Positions 1 through 11,300 of a DNA stretch of 64,000 bases are shown here, in pieces (positions within the stretch are counted from its first letter, which is position 1; every line of letters begins with the position of its first letter). Below the pieces are notes generated by a model. It had not been told where the DNA came from and ran no database searches. It saw nothing but the letters and a program-made list of their open reading frames with translations. This stretch comes from Paragordius varius. Its lineage: Eukaryota; Nematomorpha. The stretch spans positions 8,618,001 through 8,682,000 of the forward strand of contig OZ176051.1 of NCBI GenBank assembly GCA_964247055.1. Direction: 5' to 3'. The position numbers were made by a program, and so were the translations under genes.

Positions 1-578
1 CAAATTTTTATCAAAAGTATACGATTTTATAACAATTATCGAATGATTTTATGTAGATAATTTATATTGTAATCAAATGAGTTTCCAACTTTTAAAGATT
101 ATTAATATATTGTCGAAATAGGATAAACATTTGGGCAACCTAAAATGATAAAAAATAACCATAAATTATACAGGAGTAGTAAAACTAGAAAGTTGTTTAA
201 ACGATTGATAAAAATTAATTTTCATATGTTAGAAACAATTATTGTTTGTATTATTTTATTCATATAGTTTGGATTTTATATATTATTAAAGGTGGAAAAA
301 AATTTTGGTGGTTTACATGTTATTTTTTTTTTGTTATAATTAATTTACATTGTACAAAAATAATTAAAGTTACTGCCTGTATTTTTAAAAATTATAAAAT
401 CAAAAAAACGATGTCGAAAGTAGATCATTTACTACCAAAAAATTTAGAATCATAACCATTTTATCCAAAATACGCTTATTTTAAAAAAATATATTTTATA
501 TGGAATCAAATATTTCAAAAATTATTGGAGGAAAAATTAAAAACCAGAATTAAAATGTAAAATTCAAAAAAATCAAAC
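1..578. other. Gene-poor left edge; no exon recognised
   Basis: This is very AT-rich DNA. The striatin gene should continue downstream of its last recognised exon, on the minus strand, into this stretch or beyond the window edge. I could not find a further WD40-coding exon with proper splice sites here. The short open frame at 246-455 on the plus strand is low-complexity and has no protein-like features, so I do not call it. Confidence 0.5.
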
Positions 579-3500
579 CATTATTTTTATCTGGTTCATC
601 ATGATTTTTTATTGTGACAACTTTAATGCCCCATATGGGATGATTTTCGTTGACTTTTGTGTTATTGGGTAAGGTTATGGCAGATATTGGGATAGTTGGT
701 GAGTTTATATAACATTCTAAGACAATATCCAAAATGTATATTATACCATTTATTACACTAATTTTTTCTTTTTGATAAATACTTTACTTTTAATGTAAAC
801 TAATAAATTTTTGAAAATATTTTAACAGTGCTATAACTTGACAAATTATGCATTAGAAGTAAACTCAAAATGTACCATCCATAAAAGAATGAGACTTAAA
901 TTTGAAGAAAAGAATTATTATAGGCTGATTTTATATTTTCTAATCATTTTTATAAAAACTTTATAACATTCCAATTTTATAATTTAAAAGTCAAAAATAA
1001 ATATATTACCCCAAGATGTATCACCCTCATACTGATCCCAACATGTGGAATCTGTTTTAGATGAGCCCATATTATAAAATGGCGGTACTTTCCAACAAAC
1101 CAACATACCATCTAAACTGCCTGAAAAAAAGTAAGTGTCATCTGTTTCCAATGTACTATCAATGGTTGTATCATCAAAACTAATGGCAAGGATTGGTGCT
1201 CTATGCAATATAAAATTCAAATTTTATTAAATAGCAATTACAAAATAGGCAGTTTCAAACTTTGAATATAACTAAACTAAACAAATTTGATAAAAATAAT
1301 TTGGATTTCGTACTTTTTAAACTCATATTTTCTGTTTAATTTTGGCATTTAAATATAATTATGGAGATGATATAAGGAGAAAAGACAAATATGAAATATA
1401 GAATAATAATTAAGTTTGCCCTAAATAATGTAATATAGGTATATTCATTAAATTGGTCGATAGTAAAAATATATTATAAAATTTATAGACGTCGACACAA
1501 TATTATATTTTATCTTATTATTGGAAAAACATTTATAAAAGGTAGCTAGCTCTAATAATAAACTTACTCGTGATATCGAAATGTTGCAATAGATTCCAAT
1601 TCATTGAATGCGTTTGACCTTATATAATTATAAAAACAATTTGTTATATATATATATATATATATAGCGTGCATTTTAATGGTTATTTCACACTATAGTA
1701 GGGCAACTTGCAACACAGTCGTGTATGGAAAAAACAACAAAATGTTGGATAAACAATTATTTCCTTTCTTTTTTCCATATACTCTTGTGTTGGAAATCGC
1801 CCTCTATAGTGTGAACTAAGCAAATTGCTCTACTATTTGTGAAATAAGCAACCATCAAAATGCATACTGTATAATATAATTTAATTATATTATATAGTTG
1901 TTTAGATATGAAAATCAATGTAATTTAAAAAATTGTATGACAAATTTATAATGTTTAGTATAGTGCAAAATTCTTTTCTTTAAAATTAGTAAATAAAAAT
2001 TTTTTAATTTAAAATTTATTTGCATTGTCCATATACAATTATAGCAATAATACAAATATAAATAGATGTTAAAATAATAAAATTATACCGTGCTTTTGAA
2101 AAATATTAAACTAAAACTTGACAGCAAATATATCCTATGTTATAAATTATATGTTAAAATTACTTTTCTATTTTTTTTATAAAATAAATGATTACAGTTT
2201 CAAATTATATAATTGAGAGTAATACGAAATTACAATTCAATTCTTATTTTGCCACCCCAAAAGAGAGGTTATTGAAGGGCCAAAGTATAAAATATCATGA
2301 TTGTCTTTCTTTATTAAAAAATAAATTTTTTATTTTCTACGTTTAGTTCCTTTATAATTTCCATTTTTACTATGTATTCTATATATACTTTAAATTTATT
2401 AATACCACCAGGGTTTACAAACATAATTAATCTATAATAATTAGATTTTTCATGATATATTTTTCAATCAAAGTTTACAAATAAAATATATATTATAAAC
2501 TTTTTGTTTGTAGCATAATAAATATTGAAATTCCATTTATTGTTTTTATCGTTTGTGCTCCCATTGAGTGATGTGTTATGATGTGGTAGTTGGAATGTTG
2601 GATCTAAACACCAATACTTAATGGTTTGATCCTCAGAAGCTGTCAGTATACATGGTAAGTTTGGATGAAAAGCTATACTCCTTATAGCATCTAAATGACT
2701 GTTAATATTTAATTAGATTTATTTGATTTGATATAAAAAAATAATTTTATTAAAAAACAATTCTTTAATAACATCCCTCAGTTAGTTTTTATATATTATT
2801 AATGCAACAACATAGAAAGAATGCGATCCCTCTTAAATATGTAATATATTTACTATTGGGGAATATCAAATATTAAAATTAGATTTTTACTTTGCCTTGG
2901 AGATTCGTCTCAATTTCGATATATAGAAAAACCCCTAACCACTAATAAGGAGCTTTTTTGCATTAAAGCACCTATAAATAAATTAGCGTGTTCTAGTTTT
3001 TAAATAAAGTTTTAAATTACAAATTAAAAATCGTTAAGTGCTGAGAATAGCTCCCAACAAACTTAACTTTGTTAACATTATGATACGTGTTACATTATAA
3101 AAGAATAATTGTATTTTTTATTGATTTCATTAAATTATCTGTAGAATAATTGTTACATGTTATTTAAAAATACTTATATAATTTGTAAAAAAATAATCAG
3201 GATGCGGAGACCGACCCATATTTTACAAAGTGGGATCTATATCAAGGGTTTACTGTATACGATGATTCACAATTAAATCAAATTTAATCTTTGCGCCTAA
3301 TTTACTTATTACAAACTATAAAAGAACACAACATATGCTTCATTTTCTAAAAATAGAGAAAGAAGGTGGTTCATAATAGCAAAGTTAAAGTAAACATTTG
3401 CTTTAGACTAGTGGTTCCCAAAAGGGGGGCACCCCCCCCCCCCCCCACCCAAGAAAAGCCTAAAAATCTAAAGGCAGCGCGAAAAGGAGAATTCGATTTA

Positions 3501-5587
3501 AACTAGAAACAAATTAAAAGTTTATAAGGATCTTAGGTGCAAATTATCTATCAACATTTTTCACCGATATGGAAAAATTATCAACAAATGCAGATACAAG
3601 GATTTTATTGATATATTGTTATAATATTATAATAATTTTGCATTTTTATTTTTTTAGGAGGAGGGGAGCGCAAGAATTTTTTTCGATTTTGTGGGGCGTG
3701 AAAAAAAAGGTTGGAAACCATTACTTTAGATGCTAAAAACCATACCAGGTGTTAATAACTTTATAATAATTATAATTTTATACAAAAATTTAACAAACCT
3801 ATTTATGTATATCATTATTGAGTAAAATAATATGGTATACCCCCTTAAAGAGCATCGAATATGCCAAGATTTTGCGCCCTTTTCTTCTGAGTCATTGTAA
3901 TCGGAGGTAATATTATAATTATTCATATTTTCAGTTCCTCCTATCATCTCCAAATCATTCTTTAAACCCTAAAATATAAATTAAATATGGATAATCTGGT
4001 ACTTTTTCTTTTATTATTAATTTCCAACATAATTGATAATAAAAAAAATTAAACGTATTTTAATATAAAATTTACATCGGTATTATTAATTGGAGCATTC
4101 GTAGAGTTGAAGTTTTTGTCAATACATTTCTTATCCGTATAATTATTACTTTGCATCATGATGGAATCTATGAAATAAAATATATTTTTTTAATTGATCA
4201 AATTATTTTTTAGACAAAAATAAAAACTAATTTAAAGTATAACTATAAAATATAAGAAGCCAGTCTCAAATAATTATTTTCTTTAATAATATTTTATTGC
4301 TAATTTTAAATTGCATTTAATCCAAAATAATTAATAGGGTAAGCTGAAAAAAAGCTATTTCATTTGAATCTATATGTTAAATGAAAAAATAAGAGCATCA
4401 GCAATGTATAAATAATGTTTTATTAATAAGATATTAATTTTATATATACACCGCAAAAATAAATTATACTCCAAAGGATTACTTATCTACATATTTATTC
4501 AATCTACTTTAAAATTAATAAAAAAATGATAGGTTATAAAAAATTTTTAAAATTAAGCTAAAATGCGTAATCTTCGACTTTCTTTAATTAATTTTATAAT
4601 ATATAATGCGTAATTCTCTCAATTTTGATAGAGTAGAGTTTATTTAAACTTACAATATTTGATAAAAATAAATTATATATATTACCAAATAATTTTAATT
4701 TTATTAACTATGCGTTTAGAACAGGGGTGGTCCAGCATGCGACCCTTCGAGACTTTATGTGGGAGTCGCGAAAATTTATATATAATTGTTGTCATAAAAT
4801 ATTAGCAAAATCTTGATATTTCTTAAAAATTATATTAAATAAGTCTATTAAATAATTGGTAAAAACTCGAAAAAAAATTGTAATATTGCGTTGTCATTTA
4901 GTCTTGTCTTATGTTTGAAATCTAATAAATTACTCATTAATGCCCACATATATATATTTCAAAGATCAAAAATGGGGCCCGCAAAGCCATTTGTGTTAAA
5001 CATATATATATATCTGATCAAGAGATTTAATTTTTGTTTGACTTTTAAATATACGATAGTACGTACCTTGATTAACTAGTTCATCGTTATTTTCAACATT
5101 ATTTCCTTTATCATTTATATGATTGTCTTCGTGTGTCGGTGAAATGTTGGATAAAAAATCAAATTGTTCCAAAGCTTCGGTAGTTTTTTCATCTAACATT
5201 TCGTTACTATGTTGTTCATAATTCGAATTTATGCCATACTTATCCTCAGCTTGATATGATAAATTATTTCGATGGCTAAAATTTACTTTTGCCCCTCCTA
5301 AATCATCAAATAAAGTTTATGATTCCATGAATTATAATATATTTTTCAAAATAAAAAGTAATTTACAACTAAAAATTTCAATTATATAAAGAGGATATCA
5401 ACAAAAGAGGACAAATAATTTTATTAACAAACCATACAATTTATACTGTATTAAAATAAAATGCACCAATGTATATATATATTCCATATTTAGGCATATA
5501 AATAAAACAAAATCATGGTTAAAAAATATATGTTTAAATTTTAATATTTTGTCGCTAAAACTTAATTTTTATTGTAATTTAAAAGAT

Positions 5588-5637
<50 letters not shown>

Positions 5638-8184
5638 GAGCTTGGAGATTGCTTCATTTCTAAATAAAAATATAAAAATTTTTTATATATGATTGAATTA
5701 TATGTTGTATAAAAATAATTGGTTAAATCAATTAAATCTTTCTCTATCCAATAAATTAATATCTTAAACCTGCTCTACTAAATTTACCTGAAATATGTAA
5801 AACAATATTAAACTTAAAAAATAGTTTAAAGATGGGGGGGCAAACATAGTATCCTTTTTTAATGTAATTTATTAAAAAAACTCATATTTGTTAAAAATAA
5901 AAATGCTTACTTATTTGGAGAAGTGGATATATATTGTTTTTGACTATCGTTACTAGCTTGTGACGTTGTGGATACATTGTATTTTGGTTGGATGTTATCA
6001 TTCAAGGAGTAATTTCCATGATAAATATTAGCTAATCTTTGATTTTCTTTTTTATTTACCTCCTCTATAAAACACAAAAAAATATGTTATTAAAAATGGT
6101 TTATAATTATTAATTTTTCAAAATTCACCAAAAACCACCCAAGAGATATTAAATTTGTGGAATTATTAACTTTACGTCATATTATATATAAAAATAATAT
6201 TCAATTTTTTAAAACGAAGGAAATATTTTTAATTGGGAAAAAAAAATTATACTAAAAATCAAAATAATCAAAATAAAACATAAAAATGATTGTGTCTACC
6301 AAATTATATTTATAAAACAAATTTTTATAAAAAATTGACGATCGAAAGATAAGTTTTTCTTTTTATAAAAATAAAAAAACTAGGCCACTTTTATTTTGTA
6401 AATACTAATTTTTCTTAAAAATAAAATAATTGAAATCCACCTTGATTTTGTGCAGAATTTATACGATCTGAATTTCTTTTATTATCATCATAAGCATCAT
6501 AATTATTATTTTCTTTGTTATTGCCATCATAGTAATATGGACTTATCCCAGATTGCGCATTTGATAGACCCAATAATTTACGGGCAGACAGAGCACGTGA
6601 TTCAATCACGTTATCTATAAAACCAATTTCACGGAGATATCTAACATAAATGTAAATATCAGAGTGTGTGTCAAATTTAATGTCATGTAGTTTTTCTAAT
6701 TTTTACATTTATGAAGAGTTACAGATGCAGAAAAAATAGAGGTCACGTCGCATATAAAGAAAATAAACATTTTAGGTTAAAAAATGTAGTTTTTGCAATA
6801 AGTGAAAAATTCTCTCTCTGAAAAAATTTGGCGATCATTACTGTTTTTTTGCTATCAGACGATTATTTTTAATATTAAGTGTGTAAATTATTAGTTTATA
6901 TGAAAAAAACGGATATAATATGGTTTTGTATAAAAATGTAAAATAGGTTGTTTGTACTGTTGTAAAAGGGCAGTTCCTTGACTATTTTGCGTAAACATTG
7001 TTGCACGTTCTCCCTTATTTTCATTCACTTGAGGTGAATCATGATGGTGTTCATCAGGTTGAGCAATGTTAAAAGCTTTTAATTGATTATTTTTTCGACG
7101 TTCATTGAGAGATTCGATAATTTCCACTAAATCTATTAATTATATTTCATAAAAAATATAATTACATATTTGGTATATATATAAATCTATTTGTTTGTAG
7201 TAATAACAATCTTTTGAGTAAGGTATTTTAAAATTAAATATTGGATAATATGTTATTGGATCCAAAAAATATATAAAAACGGAGTTATATTCTCTTTGAA
7301 CGGCCGTTTGGTTTTTAACGGTTTCAAAATATATTAATATATAAGAATGTTAATCTTGTATTATTTCGAATATACTTAATAAATTATATTAGTTTAAGGA
7401 AAAATCAAAAATATGATTATTAATTTCATTGTGAAGAAACTGGCATTTATGCCGTATCGTGTTTTATTTCGATTGTAGAACCGGTAGAGATAAGAACTTA
7501 AATAAATAATTATACCTAAAAACATATTAATTTAACTAATAATTTCATAAAAAATTAATAAATCAACCCAAAAGATGTTAAAATCGCTTATATTATAATG
7601 AGTTTTGTAAAAATTTACTTTTAGTTTGATCGGCATCATATTGATCGGCAATGCTATTTAAATTTGTAGATGTTGGAGCGGTTTTCAATCTTCATTATAT
7701 ATTATGTAAAAAAATATTGATATTAAAATAATTATATATATATGTTTATATATATAAATATATATACCTTTCTTGAATAAGTGCATATTCCAACATTTTA
7801 ATGCGACGAATCAAATCTTTTTTAACGTTTTCTTGACCTTTTCTTTCTCCACTCAAAATTGCGATCTTAGCCTATATGATTATAGCATTTAATTTGAGGA
7901 ACAAAAAAGCAAAAAATAAAAATAGTTACATGTAATTCCGCTTTTTCAGATTCCCATTGAGCTCTTTCGAATTCAAATTGAGTCCATTGATGTTCCAAAA
8001 AATGAATAATTCCAGGAAGTGAATAATCATATTTATTTGATGGGTTAGAATTATTTGGATTTGTGGAAAAATTGTTATTGCCTATATTTTGTGTATTATT
8101 ATTGTTGTTATTAGGAACATTATTTTCTTTGTAGTCATTTGAGAGGGTAAGATTTGAATCTATTGTATCCTCGTTATTTTCCAT
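579..8184 (-). CDS. STRN: Striatin-family STRIPAK scaffold, 3'-incomplete, 13 exons seen
   Basis: Striatins scaffold the STRIPAK complex, bringing PP2A to GCKIII kinases in the cytoplasm. Exons on the minus strand are 8184-7930, 7871-7768, 7689-7619, 7132-6958, 6640-6441, 6064-5911, 5659-5637, 5297-5067, 4167-4076, 3968-3841, 2698-2501, 1200-1010 and 716 to about 579. All junctions join in phase and give about 653 codons. After an Asn-rich leader comes YSLPGIIHFLEHQWTQFEFE and then the coiled coil GERKGQENVKKDLIRRIKML, both near-diagnostic of striatin. QYLREIGFIDNVIESR with ARKLLGLS matches the central conserved segment, and EALEQFDFL matches a further one. WD repeats begin at CSLRGHLDAIRSIAFHP and ASEDQTIKYW; the next is APILAISF to SGSLDGMLVCW, and HPIWGI may start a third. 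The remaining WD blades are missing, probably past the edge. Start: the first ATG, 146 bp from the divergent RIF1 start. The family call is firm; the last exon's end is uncertain. Confidence 0.9.
1669..1866. mobile_element. Palindromic MITE, family M2, copy 1
   Basis: The left end reads GCATTTTAATGG, then TTTCACACTATAGTAGGGCA and CAACACAG. The right end is its inverted complement and finishes GCAACCATCAAAATGC. It carries no coding capacity. The copy lies in a striatin intron (between the exons ending at 2501 and starting at 1200). Related copies are at 15853-16020, 24981-25143 and 50048-50214. The copy appears to have a short internal duplication near 1820-1855. Confidence 0.75.
3410..3722. 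mobile_element. hAT-like MITE with poly-C tract
   Basis: The ends AGTGGTTCCCAA and TTGGAAACCATTA are inverted, a terminus commonly seen in non-autonomous hAT elements. The inside contains a homopolymer of about 16 C residues near 3430-3446 and has no ORF. It lies in a striatin intron. The family assignment is from terminus similarity only. Confidence 0.5.
4718..4999. mobile_element. Decayed hAT-like MITE (CAGGGGTGGTCCAGCA end)
   Basis: The left end is ACAGGGGTGGTCCAGCATGC, followed by GACCCTTCGAGACTTTATGT. The right part has GGGGCCCGCAAAGCCATTTG and a TGTTAAACA end. This matches the layout of other local elements with CAGGGGTGTCCAACA ends and GCGGCCCGC blocks. There is no coding capacity. 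It sits in a striatin intron. Confidence 0.55.
5592..5636. repeat. TA dinucleotide microsatellite beside a splice donor
   Basis: This is a run of about 20 TA units in the striatin intron, directly abutting the microexon donor. Length variation here would change the first bases of the intron. Similar but shorter TA runs occur at about 1651-1666, 17119-17138, 36204-36224, 59311-59333 and 60351-60371. Confidence 0.9.
5637..5659 (-). other. STRN: 23-nt microexon of the striatin gene
   Basis: The upstream exon ends with two bases of a codon and the downstream exon needs one base, so they cannot join directly. A 23-nt segment here is bounded by TTTAG and GTATAT. It supplies NEAISKLG and fixes the phase on both sides. 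Its donor runs straight into a TA microsatellite. The case rests on phase and splice sites and would be settled by RNA data. Confidence 0.6.
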
Positions 8185-8330
8185 AATAATAATTGTAAAA
8201 GAAAATCAGTTGTTATAAAATTTTAATATTTTTAGATTTATTAATTTTGATTATTTTTAAAAAATAATAAATTTTTTTTTGTAAAAAAACAGATTATTTG
8301 CAGGTTCTGAAAATTCCGCGAATATTCAAA
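8185..8330. promoter_or_regulatory. Bidirectional promoter region between striatin and RIF1
   Basis: Only 146 bp separate the two divergent start codons, so both 5' UTRs and core promoters must fit here or overlap. The sequence is A/T-tract rich, with a more GC-rich patch near 8300-8320 (CAGGTTCTGAAAATTCCGCG). No specific factor site can be named with confidence. Confidence 0.6.
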
Positions 8331-11300
8331 ATGACCCAGTCCGTATCAAACGATGGACATAATCGTCAAAACCTTAAAAAATTTATCAAATTATTATCGG
8401 CATTTAAAACGATACCCACTATAGAGGTTAACTTATCATTTATATTGGTCAGAATTTTTCCAACTATATAACTTTCCTAGAAAATAATTTACTTATTATT
8501 GCAAAAATATTTACTGCATCTGAAAGTAGTCTAATTAGTTTCAATATGTTGGAAACAATTAAAAAGTATTACCTAATGTTTATTTTAGAATTTTAACTAG
8601 CTATCCATTTAATGAATTGAAAGATTATGATATTAAATGGATTCGAATAATTTACGGAATGATGTTTCATCATGATTTAGCCGTCAGAATGTTAGCTTTG
8701 GAAATTTTAAGCCTTTATACGACGCAAATTTCAGTCATATTAAATAATACTCATGAAAAGTTTATTAATGTATTAATATTAGATCGGTACTACAAAACTT
8801 TAAATCCATCTACATCAATGATTTGAAAAATTTCATAATCCCCAAATATTTAGATATCTTATCTTCAAACTTTAAATCGCCATTGAAATATTTTAATAAT
8901 AAAACTTTAGACCTAAACCTTAATTTTCTACTTCAGTGTTTGGAGATATTTTTGAAAATTTTAAACCAAGTATTAGCATTTTTAAAAAAATTTAAACAAT
9001 ATATATTATAAATAATTATATATTTATATACATCGAAAAGGACATACTCGTAAGCTTTACCGTGTTTCGATCGATTCAAAGCATTCTCAAAAAAATATGT
9101 CTTCTTTTGCAATCAAAAGATGAAATAAACCACTTTTATAGTTGTTGGAATGCATTGCTGCTTACCATTCAAAAGGGTAAATTTTATAAAATTGATAATA
9201 TTAACAATAATACTTTATTACCTTTTCCTTTTTTTCCTAGTTTAAATTTTGGGCTATGATCCAGACCTCTATTTTTTAAATGACCTCCTGTTTGTAAGTT
9301 ATTTTGAGTAAAATTTAATTATCAGTAATTGTTTTGATGTATTAGATTAAAAATGCTTATATTTTTGACAGTTGTGACTTTTAAAGTGTAAAATTAGAAC
9401 AGCTTAAAAACACGATTGAAACAAACAGTTGATATTAAAATCAAATATATCAAGTTTATGCTGGTAAAATATAGCCTGAAAGCTATTAATTTACATTTAA
9501 CCATAATATACACTTATTTGCATGTTGCTTTAGCGATAAAAAATTTTTTAGAAAAAAATGGTGGCAAAAAATTTTAGATTAGGATTTTTTTATATTCTTA
9601 ACAATTTTTTAAGCATTATAAATTCTGCTTAATACCTTAGATACTTTTTTAATATATAAATTTTATATCGCTCTCGGATATAAAATACCCCAAAGGGTAA
9701 GAGAGTTTTTAATATTTAGCACTGATAGATGAATTTTTACAAAATTGATAACTATATCTAATCCGAAAATAGTGATTATTTGACAAAATATATTTTATAT
9801 GTTTTATATCCTCTAATAATTTTTTTCATCTGATATTCAAAATTGCATAACTTTCTTTCTTTAGGATTGTTAACACAACGAAAGCATACCAAAATTGAAA
9901 TATCCCTGTATTATCCATTTTTGGCAAAGCCATTTACTTTGGGACACTTTAATATAACAAAGTCTAATACGTTTAAAATAGAGACGACATATGAATTAAT
10001 AACTCAAATTAAGTACATTTATTAACTGATAGCTCAGTGTTGGTATAGGTGTATTTATATATTTTAGCAAGGATAAATTACAATAATAAATTAGAATACT
10101 ATTTGTATCAAATACAATGTCATATAAATTATATAATAAATAATAATAATATAACTTAAGGTTATAACCAATTAACATTATCTTCCCCCTATAGTAAAGC
10201 GGTCTGGGGGTTTTCGCTGGCGTTGTGGGTACCTGGGTTTAGGCATGTCTATATTCGTTGTTGGAGCTACGTTATTATCCTGTGTGGTTATGCCTATTGG
10301 CGATGGTTGTATATTATTGTTTATGGCTTCGAGATCTGGTGGAGTAGAGGTATATTCTTCGGAATTAATTGGTGTTTCGGGCGCTGGCGTGGTTGTTCTC
10401 GGACATTCCATTCTTTGTTTTAATTGATCAGCGTGTTTTCTAAGAACTCTGTCTGTTTCGTCTGTTACCATATATGATAATGGGCCCCGGCGTTCTAATA
10501 TTTCCCCTGCCCTCCATCCTTTTTCTATTTCATTTTTTATAAAAACCTTCTCTCTTGGAACGAACTGGCGAGTCGGTTCTATTTCATTATCGATAAACTC
10601 AGTTGTTTGTGTTTTGAGCCATGACATCGGACCATTTGGGTGTCTCTTCAGAAAGACTTGTGATGGTGTATTCATAATGGCACTGTGTGTTGAGTTTCGA
10701 TAGCCATATAAAATCGTGTTGATTGCCTCGTGGGCATGCATTGTTTGCGTTTTCGTAGCTCTATATCTGAATTTGAGGGTTGCAATACATCTTTCAACCA
10801 ATCCATTGGACTTGGGATGGTATGGACTCACTAAAATATGTTTTATATTAAGATTATGTAAGGTACTTCTAAATTCATGGGATGTAAAGTATGGCCCATT
10901 ATCAGTGACTATCTGTCTCGGAAAACCAAATCTGGCCATGTGTTTTTCTAAACAATTCAATAATTGTTGTGAGGTTATCGATTTGAGTAGATCCACCTCA
11001 ACCCATCTTGAAGCGCTATCAATGGTAACTAACCAAAAATAACCATCTATGGGGCCGGCTATGTCGATGTGAATTCTCTCCCACAACGCGGTGTTGAAAT
11101 TCCATTTCCACGTTGGATTTTCCTTTATATTAGGCTTGTTTCTTTGACACGGTTCACATGTTTCTACAAAATTTTCTAAATCTTTTTCTAAGTTTGGCCA
11201 ATATATGGATTGTCTTGCTTGTTGTTTCATCGATTGCGCTCCGTTATGTCCAGTATGTAGGAATTTCATTACGTCCCGCTGCAAAGATGTGGGTATTAGT

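Noticed and set aside
246-455. 69-codon plus-strand frame near the left edge
   Set aside because: Lys/Phe/Ile-rich AT-driven composition without supporting features.
9241-9296. Possible extra RIF1 exon with a homopolymer frameshift (six T instead of seven before GTAAGT)
   Set aside because: Direct splicing from 9176 to 9865 keeps phase without this segment, and including it breaks phase at the next exon.
9996-10178. 60-codon frame in the LTR (also 14025-14207)
   Set aside because: Lies wholly within the LTRs, AT-driven composition, no sign of being a gene.
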